Assembly: GCF_037688875.1 (NCBI RefSeq)
Contig: NZ_JAWDIE010000003.1
Coordinates: 1 to 64,000, forward strand
Source: Amphibiibacter pelophylacis
GTDB lineage: Bacteria; Pseudomonadota; Gammaproteobacteria; Burkholderiales; Burkholderiaceae_C
Direction of reading: 5' to 3'
Length of the DNA stretch: 64,000 bases
The notes beneath the pieces were generated by a model. It was not told the DNA's origin. It did no database searches and was given only the letters and a program-made list of their open reading frames with translations. This document shows positions 7,277 to 15,846 of the stretch, one piece after another (position 1 is the stretch's first letter; every line of letters begins with the position of its first letter). The position numbers were made by a program, and so were the translations under genes.

Positions 7277-9148
7277 ATGACCCTACGCTCTCCCCTGCGC
7301 GCCCGCCGTCTGCTGGCCGCGCTGGCGCCCCTGGCGTCCGTTTCACCCCTGCTCATCCCTCTGGCTGCCCACGCGCAGACCGCCCCGCAACCCGCGCTGG
7401 ATGCGGTGGTCGTCACGGCCAGCCGCACGCCTCAGGCCGTCTCATCGGTCCTGGCCGACCTGTCTGTCGTGGACCGTGACGAGATCGTGCGCAGCGGGGC
7501 CACCAATGTCGCCGATGTGCTGGCGCGGCTGCCCGGCTTCGAGGCCTCGCGCAACGGCGGGCCCGGATCCACCACCAGCGTCTTCCTGCGCGGCGGCGAA
7601 ACGCGCCACACCGCCGTTTACATCGACGGCGTGCGCGTGGATTCGCAGTCAACGGGCGGCGCCACCTGGGAGCAGATTCCCGTGGACCAGATCGAGCGCA
7701 TCGAGGTGGTGCGCGGCCCGGTTGCAGCGGTTTACGGCTCGGACGCCGTCGCGGGCGTGGTGCAGCTCTTCACCCGGCGCGGACGCGGCCCTGCACAGCC
7801 CAGCGCCAGCGTGACGCTGGGCGCTTACGGCACCGCACAGGTGCAGGCGGGCGTGAGCGGCTCCAGCGGTGCGCTGGATTATTCCCTCTCGGCCAGCCAC
7901 GGCCGCAGCGACGGCTTTGATGCCAAAACAGCCGACGCCACCGGCCACAACCCCGACCGCGATGGCTGGACGCGCAGCAGCCTCCAGGGCCGTCTGGGCT
8001 ATCAGATCAACGATCAGCACCGCGTGGACGCCACACTGCTGGCCAGCCGCCTGGTGTCGGGCTACGACAGCGGCACCTCCAGCGCCGACGACGAAAACCG
8101 CCACAGCCTGATCAGCGGCAGCCTGGCCTGGCAGGGCCGCTGGAACGCCGATGCCACCACCCGCCTGCGTCTGGGTGAAACGCGCAGCCGCTACGAGACT
8201 CGGCCGGACTTCTATGGCACGCGCACTACGCTGCGCAACATCACCCTGCAGCACGAGCAGCGTCTGGGCGACCAGCGCGTGAACCTGATCCTGGAGCGGC
8301 GCGAAGACCGCCTTGACAACCCGGCGACCGACTACGCCGCTGCGCTGCGCGGCCATCGCCACCAGGACGGCATCGCGCTGGGCTGGCGCGGCGATTTCGG
8401 CGCGCACGCCCTGCAGGCGCAGCTGCGTCACGATCAGGACAGCGAGTTCGGCGGACAGAACACCGGCAGCCTGGCCTGGGGCTGGGCTTTCCAGCCAAAC
8501 TGGCGGGTGACGGCATCGGCGGCGACATCCTTCCGGGCACCCACGCTTTACCAGCGCTTCAGCCAGTACGGCAACGCGGCGCTGGTGCCCGAAACCGGCC
8601 GCAATCTGGAGGCCGGACTGCGCTGGAGCGACGCGGGCTCCGGGGCCAGCCTGACCGCCTGGCGCAACGCGGTCTCCAACCTGATCAGCTTTGGCGACCC
8701 GGGCCCCTGCGCAGACGACTATGGCTGCTATGTCAACGCCGGCCGTGCCGTGCTGCGCGGTGTGAACCTGGCCGGAAACACCCGGATCGGCCCGGTGGCC
8801 CTGCGGGGCTCGATCGACTGGCACGACCCGCGCAACACCGTCACGGACACCGTCCTGCCACGCCGGGCGCGCAGGCTGGCCACCCTGGGCGCTGACACCC
8901 AGCTCGCGGGCTGGCAGCTGGGCGCCGAGGTCCAGGCCGCCGGCCTGCGCTACGACGACGCAGCCAACACACGGCGCCTGGGTGGCTATGCGCTGGTCAA
9001 CCTCACGGCGCGCCGGGCGCTGACGCCGCAGCTGGAACTGCTGCTGCGTGTGGACAACCTGGCGGACAAAAACTACGCTGTGGCCCGCACCTACGCGACT
9101 GCCAGGCGCAGCGTCCAGGCCAGCCTGCGCTGGGCCCCCAAAACATGA
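7277..9148 (+). CDS. btuB: TonB-dependent vitamin B12 receptor
   Basis: 623 residues. Signal peptide at residues 1-34 ending AHAQ, then a TonB box (DAVVVTASR, 42-50), a plug domain with VFLRGGETRHTAVYIDGVRVD, and a 22-strand barrel ending in a NLADKNYAVARTYATARRSVQASLRW segment. BtuB takes cobalamin across the outer membrane using TonB/ExbBD energy; exbB-exbD lie in this window at 14579-15684. The upstream riboswitch and downstream btuFCD make the substrate assignment firm. The ATG at 7277 suits the signal peptide; a TTG at 7262 is possible. No Shine-Dalgarno sequence is visible before either. Confidence 0.93.
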   Translation: MTLRSPLRARRLLAALAPLASVSPLLIPLAAHAQTAPQPALDAVVVTASRTPQAVSSVLADLSVVDRDEIVRSGATNVADVLARLPGFEASRNGGPGSTTSVFLRGGETRHTAVYIDGVRVDSQSTGGATWEQIPVDQIERIEVVRGPVAAVYGSDAVAGVVQLFTRRGRGPAQPSASVTLGAYGTAQVQAGVSGSSGALDYSLSASHGRSDGFDAKTADATGHNPDRDGWTRSSLQGRLGYQINDQHRVDATLLASRLVSGYDSGTSSADDENRHSLISGSLAWQGRWNADATTRLRLGETRSRYETRPDFYGTRTTLRNITLQHEQRLGDQRVNLILERREDRLDNPATDYAAALRGHRHQDGIALGWRGDFGAHALQAQLRHDQDSEFGGQNTGSLAWGWAFQPNWRVTASAATSFRAPTLYQRFSQYGNAALVPETGRNLEAGLRWSDAGSGASLTAWRNAVSNLISFGDPGPCADDYGCYVNAGRAVLRGVNLAGNTRIGPVALRGSIDWHDPRNTVTDTVLPRRARRLATLGADTQLAGWQLGAEVQAAGLRYDDAANTRRLGGYALVNLTARRALTPQLELLLRVDNLADKNYAVARTYATARRSVQASLRWAPKT

Positions 9149-10029
9149 GCCTGCGCCTGACCCGCCGCTGTCTGGCCGCTTGTCTGCTGGGCCTGACCGC
9201 GCTCGCCGCCGCCGCCCAGCCCGTCAGCGTGCGCGACGACCGGGGCACGGAGCACACCCTGGCCGCGCCGCCGCAGCGCATCGTGACGATGCTGCCCTCG
9301 CTGACCGAAAGCGCCTGGGCGCTGGGCGTGGGCCAGCGCCTGGTGGGTGTGGACCGCTACTCCAGCTGGCCCGAAGACATCGCCCGCCTGCCCCATCTGG
9401 GTGGGCTGGACGACGCGCAGATCGAGGCCATCGCCGCGCTGCGCCCCGACGTGATCCTGGCCTCGACCGCCTCGCGGGCCATGGAGCGTCTGGAGGCGCT
9501 GGGCTTCACCGTGGTCTATCTCAAGGCCGAAACCCACGCCGACGTGCGCCGCACGCTGGAGGTGATCGCCCGCCTGCTGGGCACGCCGCAGGCGGCGGGG
9601 CGCGTCTGGGCCGATATTTCGCGCCAGATCGACGCCGCTGCCGCCCGCGTGCCCGCCCGAATGCGCGGCCAGACGGTCTATTTCGAGGTGGGCGGCGGGC
9701 CGTACGCGGCAGGCACCTCGTCTTTCATCGGCGAAACGCTGGCCCGGCTGGGGCTGGTCAACATCATCCCGGCGACGCTTGGGCCTTTTCCCAAGCTCAA
9801 CCCCGAGTTCGTGGTGCGCGCCCACCCCGACCTGATCATGGGCGTGCGCAGCGAACAGGCCGCGCTGCTTCAGCGCCCGGGCTGGAGCGCCCTCGCCGCC
9901 GTGCGCCACCAGCGTCTGTGCGGCTTTGACGCGGCGCAGTACGACACGCTGGTGCGGCCCGGCCCGCGCATGGGCACGGCCGCCTCTTGGGTCGCCGACT
10001 GCCTGGTTCGCCTGTCCGCCACGCCATGA
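9145..10029 (+). CDS. btuF: cobalamin ABC transporter periplasmic binding protein
   Basis: 294 residues, with a signal peptide at 1-25 (MSLRLTRRCLAACLLGLTALAAAAQ) and then a class III binding-protein fold. PQRIVTMLPSLTESAWALGVGQRLVGVDRYSSWP and LPHLGGLDDAQIEAIAALRPDVILAS are typical of BtuF/FecB-like proteins. It starts inside btuB's stop (ATGA at 9145) and overlaps btuC by the same device, showing one translation-coupled operon. It captures B12 in the periplasm for BtuCD. The family also includes siderophore binders; the riboswitch settles the choice. Confidence 0.9.
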   Translation: MSLRLTRRCLAACLLGLTALAAAAQPVSVRDDRGTEHTLAAPPQRIVTMLPSLTESAWALGVGQRLVGVDRYSSWPEDIARLPHLGGLDDAQIEAIAALRPDVILASTASRAMERLEALGFTVVYLKAETHADVRRTLEVIARLLGTPQAAGRVWADISRQIDAAAARVPARMRGQTVYFEVGGGPYAAGTSSFIGETLARLGLVNIIPATLGPFPKLNPEFVVRAHPDLIMGVRSEQAALLQRPGWSALAAVRHQRLCGFDAAQYDTLVRPGPRMGTAASWVADCLVRLSATP

Positions 10030-11069
10030 AGCCAGCGCCTGTCGCCTCACGCCTCGACCCGGCCGCCAGGCCACGGCGGCGCATGGCGCTGCTGATTACG
10101 CTGGCGCTGCTGCTGGCACTGGGCGCGGGCCTGGCCACAGGCCCGGCGGGCCTGTCGCCCGGCCGGTTGTGGGCCGATCTGACCGGGCCGGACGCCGCGC
10201 TGCTGCTGGGCCAGATTCGTGCGCCGCGCACCCTGGGGGCGGGGCTGGTGGGCGCGCTGCTGGGGCTGTCGGGCGCGCTGGCGCAGGGGCTGTTCCGCAA
10301 CCCGCTGGCCGACCCGTATCTGCTGGGCAGCGCGTCGGGCGCGGGCCTGGGCGTGGTGCTGGTGATGGCGGCCAGCACGCTGGGCGGCGTCAGCATCAGC
10401 CTGGCGACCGCCGCCTGGATCGAGCGCGTGGGCCTGGTCGCCGCCGCCTTTGCCGGAGCGCTGTCGGGCGTGCTGCTGACCCTGAGCCTGGCGCGCGGCG
10501 CGGCGCACACGCTGCGCCTGCTGCTGGCGGGCGTGGTGGTGGGCGTGCTGCTGGGCGCCGTCAGCGATCTGATCACCGTGGTGTCGCCCGACGCGCTGCG
10601 GGGCAAGCAGGCCTTCATGCTGGGCAGCACCAGCTTTCTGGGCTGGCCTGCGCTCGCGCTGCTGGCGGCGGGGTTGGTGGTGCTCGCCGCTGTGGCCACG
10701 CGCTATGCGCGCGCGCTGGATGCGCTGACCCTGGGCGAAGACAGCGCACAGAGTCTGGGACTGGATCTGGCCCGCGTGCGCCTGGGGCTGGTGATGCTGC
10801 TGAGCCTGGGCACCGCGCTGGCGGTGTCGCAGGCGGGGCTGGTCGCCTTTGTCGGCCTGGTCGCGCCCCACCTCGTGCGGCGCAATGCGCCCGGGCCCCA
10901 CGCCTGGCTGCTGCTGGCCAGCGCCGGGGTGGGCGCGACGCTGCTGATGGGCGCGGATGTGATCTCCCGCGCGCTGATCGCCCCGCAGGAACTGCCCGTC
11001 GGCGTGGTCACCGCCGTGCTGGGCGGGGCTTATCTGGTCTGGCTGCTGCGCCAGCGTGCGGCGGGGTAA
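10026..11069 (+). CDS. btuC: cobalamin ABC transporter permease
   Basis: 347 residues, FecCD/BtuC family, with about ten membrane segments. Visible landmarks are RAPRTLGAGLVGALLGLSGALAQGLFRNPLADPYLLGSASGAGLG and FVGLVAPHLVR. The ATG at 10026 overlaps the btuF stop (ATGA). It forms the inner-membrane channel with BtuD. Confidence 0.92.
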   Translation: MKPAPVASRLDPAARPRRRMALLITLALLLALGAGLATGPAGLSPGRLWADLTGPDAALLLGQIRAPRTLGAGLVGALLGLSGALAQGLFRNPLADPYLLGSASGAGLGVVLVMAASTLGGVSISLATAAWIERVGLVAAAFAGALSGVLLTLSLARGAAHTLRLLLAGVVVGVLLGAVSDLITVVSPDALRGKQAFMLGSTSFLGWPALALLAAGLVVLAAVATRYARALDALTLGEDSAQSLGLDLARVRLGLVMLLSLGTALAVSQAGLVAFVGLVAPHLVRRNAPGPHAWLLLASAGVGATLLMGADVISRALIAPQELPVGVVTAVLGGAYLVWLLRQRAAG

Positions 11070-11073
11070 TGCT

Positions 11074-11886
11074 GTGACAGGCCGGCTCAACCCCCACCTC
11101 TTCGCCCGCGATCTGCGCGTGCGTCTTGGAGGGCCCAAAGCGGGGCGTGATGTGCTGCACGGCATCACCCTGGACACCAGCCCGGGCTGGACGGCGCTGG
11201 TCGGGCCCAACGGCGCGGGCAAATCCACCCTGCTGCGCGCGCTGGCCGGGCTGCAGCCGCTCTCAGACGGCCGGGTGCGGCTGCAGCCGCACGGGCTGGA
11301 TGTGCACAGCGCCCCGCCCGCCGTTCGGGCCCGCCATCTGGCCTGGCTGGCGCAGCAGGGTGACATCAGCGGCGAACTGACGGCGCAGGAGACCGTGGCG
11401 CTGGGCCGCATCGCACGTCTGGGCCTGCTGGCCACGCCGTGCGCCCGGGATCTGGCGGTCACCGAAAACGCCATGCGGCTGACAGGCTGCATCGCCTGGC
11501 GCCACCGCCGTCTGCACGAGCTGTCGGGCGGCGAGCGCCAGCGCGTGCTGCTGGCCCGCGTGCTGGCCACGCAGGCGCCGCTGCTGCTGCTGGACGAGCC
11601 CACCACCCACCTGGACGCGCCGCACCAGGTCGCGCTGGCCCGGCTGTTCCGCCTGCTGGCACACGACAGCGATACGCCCTGCGCGATACTGACCGTGCTG
11701 CACGATCTGCCCATTGCGCTGCAGGCCGACCGCCTGCTGGTCATGGAGGGGGGCCGACTGCGCGCCGATGGCCCGCCCGGTGACGCGGCCGTGCAGCAGG
11801 CGCTGGTCGAAGTCTTTCAGGGCGCGATCCGCCTGGAGCGTGGCCCGGACGGCCGCCCGCGCGTCACGCTGGCGCTGGATGGCTGA
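11074..11886 (+). CDS. btuD: cobalamin ABC transporter ATP-binding protein
   Basis: 270 residues with Walker A GPNGAGKST, signature LSGGERQRVLLARV, Walker B LLLLDEPTTHLD and the H-loop ending TVLHDLPIALQ. I chose the GTG at 11074, five bases after the btuC stop and preceded by a GGGG run; a GTG at 11056 would overlap btuC. It powers BtuC. Last gene of the B12 operon; its stop is separated by 12 bases from the stop of the convergent VOC gene. Confidence 0.9.
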   Translation: MTGRLNPHLFARDLRVRLGGPKAGRDVLHGITLDTSPGWTALVGPNGAGKSTLLRALAGLQPLSDGRVRLQPHGLDVHSAPPAVRARHLAWLAQQGDISGELTAQETVALGRIARLGLLATPCARDLAVTENAMRLTGCIAWRHRRLHELSGGERQRVLLARVLATQAPLLLLDEPTTHLDAPHQVALARLFRLLAHDSDTPCAILTVLHDLPIALQADRLLVMEGGRLRADGPPGDAAVQQALVEVFQGAIRLERGPDGRPRVTLALDG

Positions 11887-11901
11887 GCCGCTTCAGGCTC
11901 A
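11884..11901. other. hairpin shared by two convergent stop codons
   Basis: TGAGCC (11884-11889) and GGCTCA (11896-11901) pair around a 6-base loop. The left arm begins with the btuD stop codon and the right arm contains the reverse-strand stop of the VOC gene. There is no T-tract on either side, so it is at most a weak bidirectional stop. Confidence 0.35.
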
Positions 11902-12333
11902 GGCAGGCTGGGCGCAGTTGACCATCCAGTGCATGCCAAAGCGGTCGGTCAGGCTGCCGTAGTAGGCGCCCCAGAACATGTCCTGCAGCGGCATCTGCAC
12001 GCTGCCGCCGTCCGAGAGTGCGGCAAACAGGCGCTCGGCCTCGGCGCGCGTGTCGGGCTCGAGGTTGAGGTGGACGTTGTTGCCCGGCGTCACGGCAAAG
12101 CCCATGCTTTCGGGCGCGTCGGTGCCCATCAGCACGTGGCCGCCGGTGATGGCCAGCTCGATGTGCAGGACCAGATCGCGGTCGGCGTCGGCGATGGGGT
12201 GATCCGGCGACGGCGGCATGTCGCCAAAGCGCGCGACGGGCCCGATGAAATCGCCGCCGAAAACGCTGCGGTAGAACTCGAACGCCGACTGCGTCTGGCG
12301 CACGAAATTGAGGTAGGTGCTGGTGCGGGCCAT
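11899..12333 (-). CDS. VOC-family (PhnB/glyoxalase-like) protein
   Basis: 144 residues, one vicinal-oxygen-chelate domain of the PhnB-like subfamily. TYLNFVRQTQSAFEFYRSVFGGDF opens it and DMFWGAYYGSLTDRFGMHWMVN closes it. The subfamily often lacks a full metal site and has no agreed reaction. No operon partner is obvious; it is divorced from kdsB by about 48 bases and convergent with btuD. Confidence 0.8.
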   Translation of the reverse strand: MARTSTYLNFVRQTQSAFEFYRSVFGGDFIGPVARFGDMPPSPDHPIADADRDLVLHIELAITGGHVLMGTDAPESMGFAVTPGNNVHLNLEPDTRAEAERLFAALSDGGSVQMPLQDMFWGAYYGSLTDRFGMHWMVNCAQPA

Positions 12334-12381
12334 GGGGCCTCCGGGGTGAAAATCAGTGGGGATTCTGGCGACTCAGACGCT

Positions 12382-13155
12382 TCAGCGGGAAGCCAGCCAG
12401 GCGCGCACGCGGGCCAGATCCTCGGGCGTATCGACACCGCCGGGCGGCGCGCTGTCCGTGACGTGGACGCTGATGCGGTGGCCGTGCCACAGCACGCGCA
12501 GCTGCTCCAGCGATTCGATCTGCTCGAGGGGCGACGGCGCCAAGCGCGTCATCGCCTGCAAAAACCCGGCGCGGTAGGCGTAGAGCCCGACGTGGCGCAG
12601 CACCGCCTGCGGTTCGCCCTGCCCCGGATCGTCGCGCCACCATGGAATCGCCGCCCGCGAAAAATACAGCGCCCGCCCCCGCGCATCCAGCACCACCTTG
12701 ACGATGTTGGGGTTGTGCAGACCGGCGCGCTCGTGCAGCGGGTGCGCGACGGTGCTCATGCCGCAGTCGGCGTCGTCCAGCAACTGCTGCGCACAGGCCT
12801 GCGCCAGCGCGGGCGGCAGCAGGGGCTCGTCGCCCTGGACGTTGATGACGATGTCGTCATCCGCCAGCCCCAGCAGCTGCGCGGCCTGCGCCAGGCGCTC
12901 GCTGCCGTTGTTGTGCTGCGCGTCGGTCATCACAGCGGCAACGCCGTGGGCCTGGCAGGCCGCCAGAATATCGGCGTGGTCGGTGGCCACGGTGACCGAG
13001 GCCCAGGGCGAGGCGGCGCCGTCACCGGGCACTGCGGCCTGCATCATGCTGCGCGCCACGCGCACCACCATGGGCCATCCGGCCAGATCAAGCAGCGGTT
13101 TGCCGGGCAGGCGGCTGGACGCCATCCGCGCCGGGATGATGACGTGGGTGGCCAT
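12382..13155 (-). CDS. kdsB: 3-deoxy-manno-octulosonate cytidylyltransferase (CMP-Kdo synthetase)
   Basis: 257 residues. It activates Kdo with CTP for lipid A core synthesis in the cytoplasm. The nucleotide-binding start IIPARMASSRLPGKPLLDLAGWPMVVRV, the VQGDEPLLP motif and the HVGLYAYRAGFL segment are diagnostic. It begins one base after the Trm112-like stop and closes the exbB-exbD-lpxK operon. kdsC and kdsD for the same pathway are at 54370-55998. Confidence 0.96.
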   Translation of the reverse strand: MATHVIIPARMASSRLPGKPLLDLAGWPMVVRVARSMMQAAVPGDGAASPWASVTVATDHADILAACQAHGVAAVMTDAQHNNGSERLAQAAQLLGLADDDIVINVQGDEPLLPPALAQACAQQLLDDADCGMSTVAHPLHERAGLHNPNIVKVVLDARGRALYFSRAAIPWWRDDPGQGEPQAVLRHVGLYAYRAGFLQAMTRLAPSPLEQIESLEQLRVLWHGHRISVHVTDSAPPGGVDTPEDLARVRAWLASR

Positions 13156-13156
13156 G

Positions 13157-13384
13157 TCAGCCCGCAGCGGGGATGGGCTCGCCCTGCTCGTCCAGCGCCA
13201 GCGCGTCGGATTCCAGCATGTGCGGAATGCCGTCGATGACGGGGAAAGCCAGATGGTCCGCGCGGCAGACCAGCGCGTCCAGCATCGGGTGCCCTGACGC
13301 GGGCGCCGGGCCGTGGTGCGCGCTCAGCGGCCCCTTGCACAGCGGACAGACCAGCAGGGTCAGCAGTTTGGGGTCGAGGCTCAT
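13157..13384 (-). CDS. Trm112/YcaR-like small zinc-ribbon protein
   Basis: 75 residues, the usual length for this family. LLTLLVCPLCKGPL holds a CxxC pair and ALVCRADHLAFPVIDGIPHMLESDA is the conserved second half. YcaR-type proteins sit between lpxK and kdsB in many proteobacteria, exactly as here; Trm112 proteins activate methyltransferases, but the bacterial role is uncertain. The ATG at 13384 has a good AAGGAA ribosome-binding site; the frame stays open upstream without support. Confidence 0.9.
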   Translation of the reverse strand: MSLDPKLLTLLVCPLCKGPLSAHHGPAPASGHPMLDALVCRADHLAFPVIDGIPHMLESDALALDEQGEPIPAAG

Positions 13385-13430
13385 GGGGGTTCCTTGGATC
13401 AGACCTTGGGGAAAATAATTCTGAATGATT

Positions 13431-14573
13431 TTAGACCAGCGCCCAGGCCAGCACCTCGCGCGCCAGCGCGGGCGGCAGCGCCAGCTCCAGCGGCCAGACC
13501 CAGGTGGGCGGCAGCTCGCCGCGCGCATGCCCGGGGCGCAGCTTGACAGCGTCTTTTTCGGTGACCCACAGCGGCGTGCCGGGCTGCCAGGCGGGGTGCT
13601 GACGCCAGGGCGCATCGTCCCATGCGGCGTGATCGGGCAGCGGCGCCGGGGTGAAGGCGTGGCCCTGTTCGCGCAGCAGGGCGAAAAACTTGTCTGGGTG
13701 CGCCAGCCCGGCCAAGGCCAGGGGAAGGACTCCAGGTGGCGCACTAGCGGCAGCGGCAGCCGCAGCCGCCGCGTCATCCCCCAGCGGTTTTGCGGCCAGC
13801 CAGTCGGCGAGCGGCACAGGCCGACCCAGCGCGCGCGTGGCCAGAAAACCCGGCTCGGACGTTGACGGCTGCGGCGCGTTGTACAGCAGCCAATGGGGTG
13901 CGGGCGCGCCGCTGGCGGCCGCCTGGTCGCGGCGCGCATCGCCCGCCAGCGCCAGCGGCCAGGGCTCGCGCAGCGGGCCGGCGGGCAGCAGGCGGGCGTT
14001 GCCCACGCCGCGCTCGTCCAGCACCCACAGCACGGCGCTGCGGCGCAGCGGCAGGTGCTGGGCGCCGTCGTCGCTGACGACGATCTGTGTGCCGGGCTGC
14101 GCGGCCAGCAGCGCGGCCAGCACGGCCGGGCGATCTCGCCCGACCCAGACGGGCGCGCCGGTGCGACGGGCGATCAGCACCGGCTCGTCGCCGCAGGTGG
14201 CGGGGTCGCTGTCCGGGGTGACGGGCTGGGGGAGCGCGGAGCGGCTACCTCCGTACCCGCGCGAGATCACTCCCACGCGCAGCCCGCTGCCCTGCAGCAG
14301 CGCCACCACCGCGATCACCGCCGGGGTCTTGCCCGCGCCGCCGACAATCGGGTTGCCCACCACCAGCACGGGCACAGACCCAGCCACAGGCGCAGACGTT
14401 TGGGCGGGGCGGTGTCCGGGGCGATCCAGCCGCGCCAGACGCCAGCGCCAGATCAGGCCGTAGAGTGCCGCCACGGCGCGCAGCAGCCCGGTGGCGAGCG
14501 GCCCCAGCGGCCGGTGCTGCGCCAGCGTGGGCCACCAGGCCGACCAGAGGCGCTCGCGCCAGCGCTGCAGCAC
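13431..14573 (-). CDS. lpxK: tetraacyldisaccharide 4'-kinase
   Basis: 380 residues, GTG start 5 bases after exbD. An N-terminal membrane anchor (about 25-46) is followed by the P-loop VVGNPIVGGAGKTP (71-84). LpxK phosphorylates the 4' position of the lipid A precursor at the inner membrane. VSDDGAQHLPL and LWVTEKDAVKL are family motifs. An insert of nine alanines (about 13743-13770 on the DNA) sits in a loop near residue 270, an unusual low-complexity stretch. Its operon position between exbD and kdsB is standard in Burkholderiales. Confidence 0.95.
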   Translation of the reverse strand: MLQRWRERLWSAWWPTLAQHRPLGPLATGLLRAVAALYGLIWRWRLARLDRPGHRPAQTSAPVAGSVPVLVVGNPIVGGAGKTPAVIAVVALLQGSGLRVGVISRGYGGSRSALPQPVTPDSDPATCGDEPVLIARRTGAPVWVGRDRPAVLAALLAAQPGTQIVVSDDGAQHLPLRRSAVLWVLDERGVGNARLLPAGPLREPWPLALAGDARRDQAAASGAPAPHWLLYNAPQPSTSEPGFLATRALGRPVPLADWLAAKPLGDDAAAAAAAAASAPPGVLPLALAGLAHPDKFFALLREQGHAFTPAPLPDHAAWDDAPWRQHPAWQPGTPLWVTEKDAVKLRPGHARGELPPTWVWPLELALPPALAREVLAWALV

Positions 14574-14578
14574 GGCGC

Positions 14579-14998
14579 TCAGAGCCCGGCGGGCTTCTGC
14601 GCGGCGAAGGTCAGCCGGGGCAGACCGGCCTGGCGCGCGGCCTCCAGCGCGTTCATCACGAGCTGGTGTGGCACGCTGGCGTCGGCAGCCAGAACCACCA
14701 GCGCCTGGTTTTTGCCCTGGGCGGCCGCAGCCAGCGCCTGCGCCAGCAGATCGGGGTTGCGGCCATCGACGGCCTGACCGGCGACACGGAACTGGCCGTC
14801 GGCCGAGATCATCACCGTGATTTCCTGCGGCTTGTTCTCCAGCTGCTCGGTGTTGGCCGTGGGCAGGCTGACCTGCATCTGGGTGAACTTGCTGTAGGAC
14901 GTGGTCGTCGCCAGGAAAATCAGGATGACCAGCAGAACGTCAATGAAAGGGATGAGGTTGATTTCGGGCTCATCAGGCGGGCGGCGGCGGAACTGCAT
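14579..14998 (-). CDS. exbD: ExbD/TolR biopolymer transport protein
   Basis: 139 residues with one N-terminal membrane segment, INLIPFIDVLLVILIFLATTT, carrying the essential Asp20, and a periplasmic domain. The protein works with ExbB to pass proton-motive force to TonB. The ATG at 14998 is the first codon of MQFRRRPPDEPEINL; the frame stays open upstream into exbB's region without support. In this operon position (before lpxK) the family is sometimes called ExbD even when no tonB is adjacent. Confidence 0.92.
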   Translation of the reverse strand: MQFRRRPPDEPEINLIPFIDVLLVILIFLATTTSYSKFTQMQVSLPTANTEQLENKPQEITVMISADGQFRVAGQAVDGRNPDLLAQALAAAAQGKNQALVVLAADASVPHQLVMNALEAARQAGLPRLTFAAQKPAGL

Positions 14999-15018
14999 GG
15001 GGCTCTCCTGGCTGGGAC

Positions 15019-15684
15019 TCAGGCGGCCGGGGCGGCCGGGCGCACGCTCACGGCGGGCTCGGGGCTGTGCAGCATCAACTGCTGGTAAAGGCGCTCGCTG
15101 GCGTTTTCCAGCTCGGCGATGAAGCCATTGACGCGGGCGCGGAAGTAGCGGTGCGCGACCAGCGCCGGAATGGCGACCAGCAGGCCCAGCGCCGTGTTGT
15201 ACAGCGCCACGGCGATGCCGCTGGCCAGTTGCGCCGGGCTGCTGCCCATGGCGCCCTGCGCGGTGAAAATCTCGATCATGCCGATCACCGTGCCCAGCAG
15301 GCCCAGCAGCGGCGCGGCCGAGGCCAGCGTACCCAGCGCGCCCAGGTAGCGCTCCATGGCGGCGATGGCGTCGCGGCCCGCGCGCTCGAAGCCCTGGCGC
15401 ACGCCCTGCTGGCGCGCTTCGTCGTTGATCCAGCTCTGGGCGTGGGCCTGCAGGCCGCCCGCCAGCACCTGGCCCAGCAGCGAGTTGTGGCTCAGCGCCT
15501 GCACGGCCGACGGCGCCATGGTCTGGCGGCGGGTGTAGCCCAGCACGTCGTCCAGCAGTTTGGGCGGCGCGATGCGTGGGCGGCGCAGGAAAATCGCGCG
15601 CTCGATGACAAAGGCCAGCGTCAGCACCGAGGCCAGTAAAAGCGGCCAGATCGGCCAGCCCGCAGCTTGAATAATGGCAAACAC
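15019..15684 (-). CDS. exbB: ExbB/TolQ/MotA-type proton channel protein
   Basis: 221 residues, GTG start, with three membrane segments (about 8-30, 115-140, 158-180). ERYLGALGTLASAAPLLGLLGTVIGMIEIF and ALYNTALGLLVAIPALVAHRYF are the MotA_ExbB signature. It forms the pentameric proton channel with ExbD. First gene of the exbB-exbD-lpxK-Trm112-like-kdsB operon, divergent from the large oxidoreductase at 15847. Confidence 0.92.
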   Translation of the reverse strand: MFAIIQAAGWPIWPLLLASVLTLAFVIERAIFLRRPRIAPPKLLDDVLGYTRRQTMAPSAVQALSHNSLLGQVLAGGLQAHAQSWINDEARQQGVRQGFERAGRDAIAAMERYLGALGTLASAAPLLGLLGTVIGMIEIFTAQGAMGSSPAQLASGIAVALYNTALGLLVAIPALVAHRYFRARVNGFIAELENASERLYQQLMLHSPEPAVSVRPAAPAA

Positions 15685-15800
15685 AGTGGGGTTTCCTAGA
15701 GTTCAGGCGAAGGGCGATTATCCCGCATCGCCAGACGGCCCCGCCACACGCGCCCTGACGCGCCAGGCCCCGGGATGCCCTGCGCAGGGCAGGACGTGCG

Positions 15801-15835
15801 ATTGTCGGGGACAATAGCGGATTGTCCGCGACAGA
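15801..15835. promoter_or_regulatory. two tandem operator-like palindromes
   Basis: ATTGTC-GGG-GACAAT (15801-15815) is a perfect palindrome; 20 bases further on, ATTGTC-CGC-GACAGA (15821-15835) repeats it with two mismatches. The two centres are thus two helical turns apart and the second ends 11 bases before the ATG at 15847. The form is that of a dimer or tetramer repressor site; the regulator is unknown. Confidence 0.55.
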
Positions 15836-15846
15836 CTGCCCAGCCC

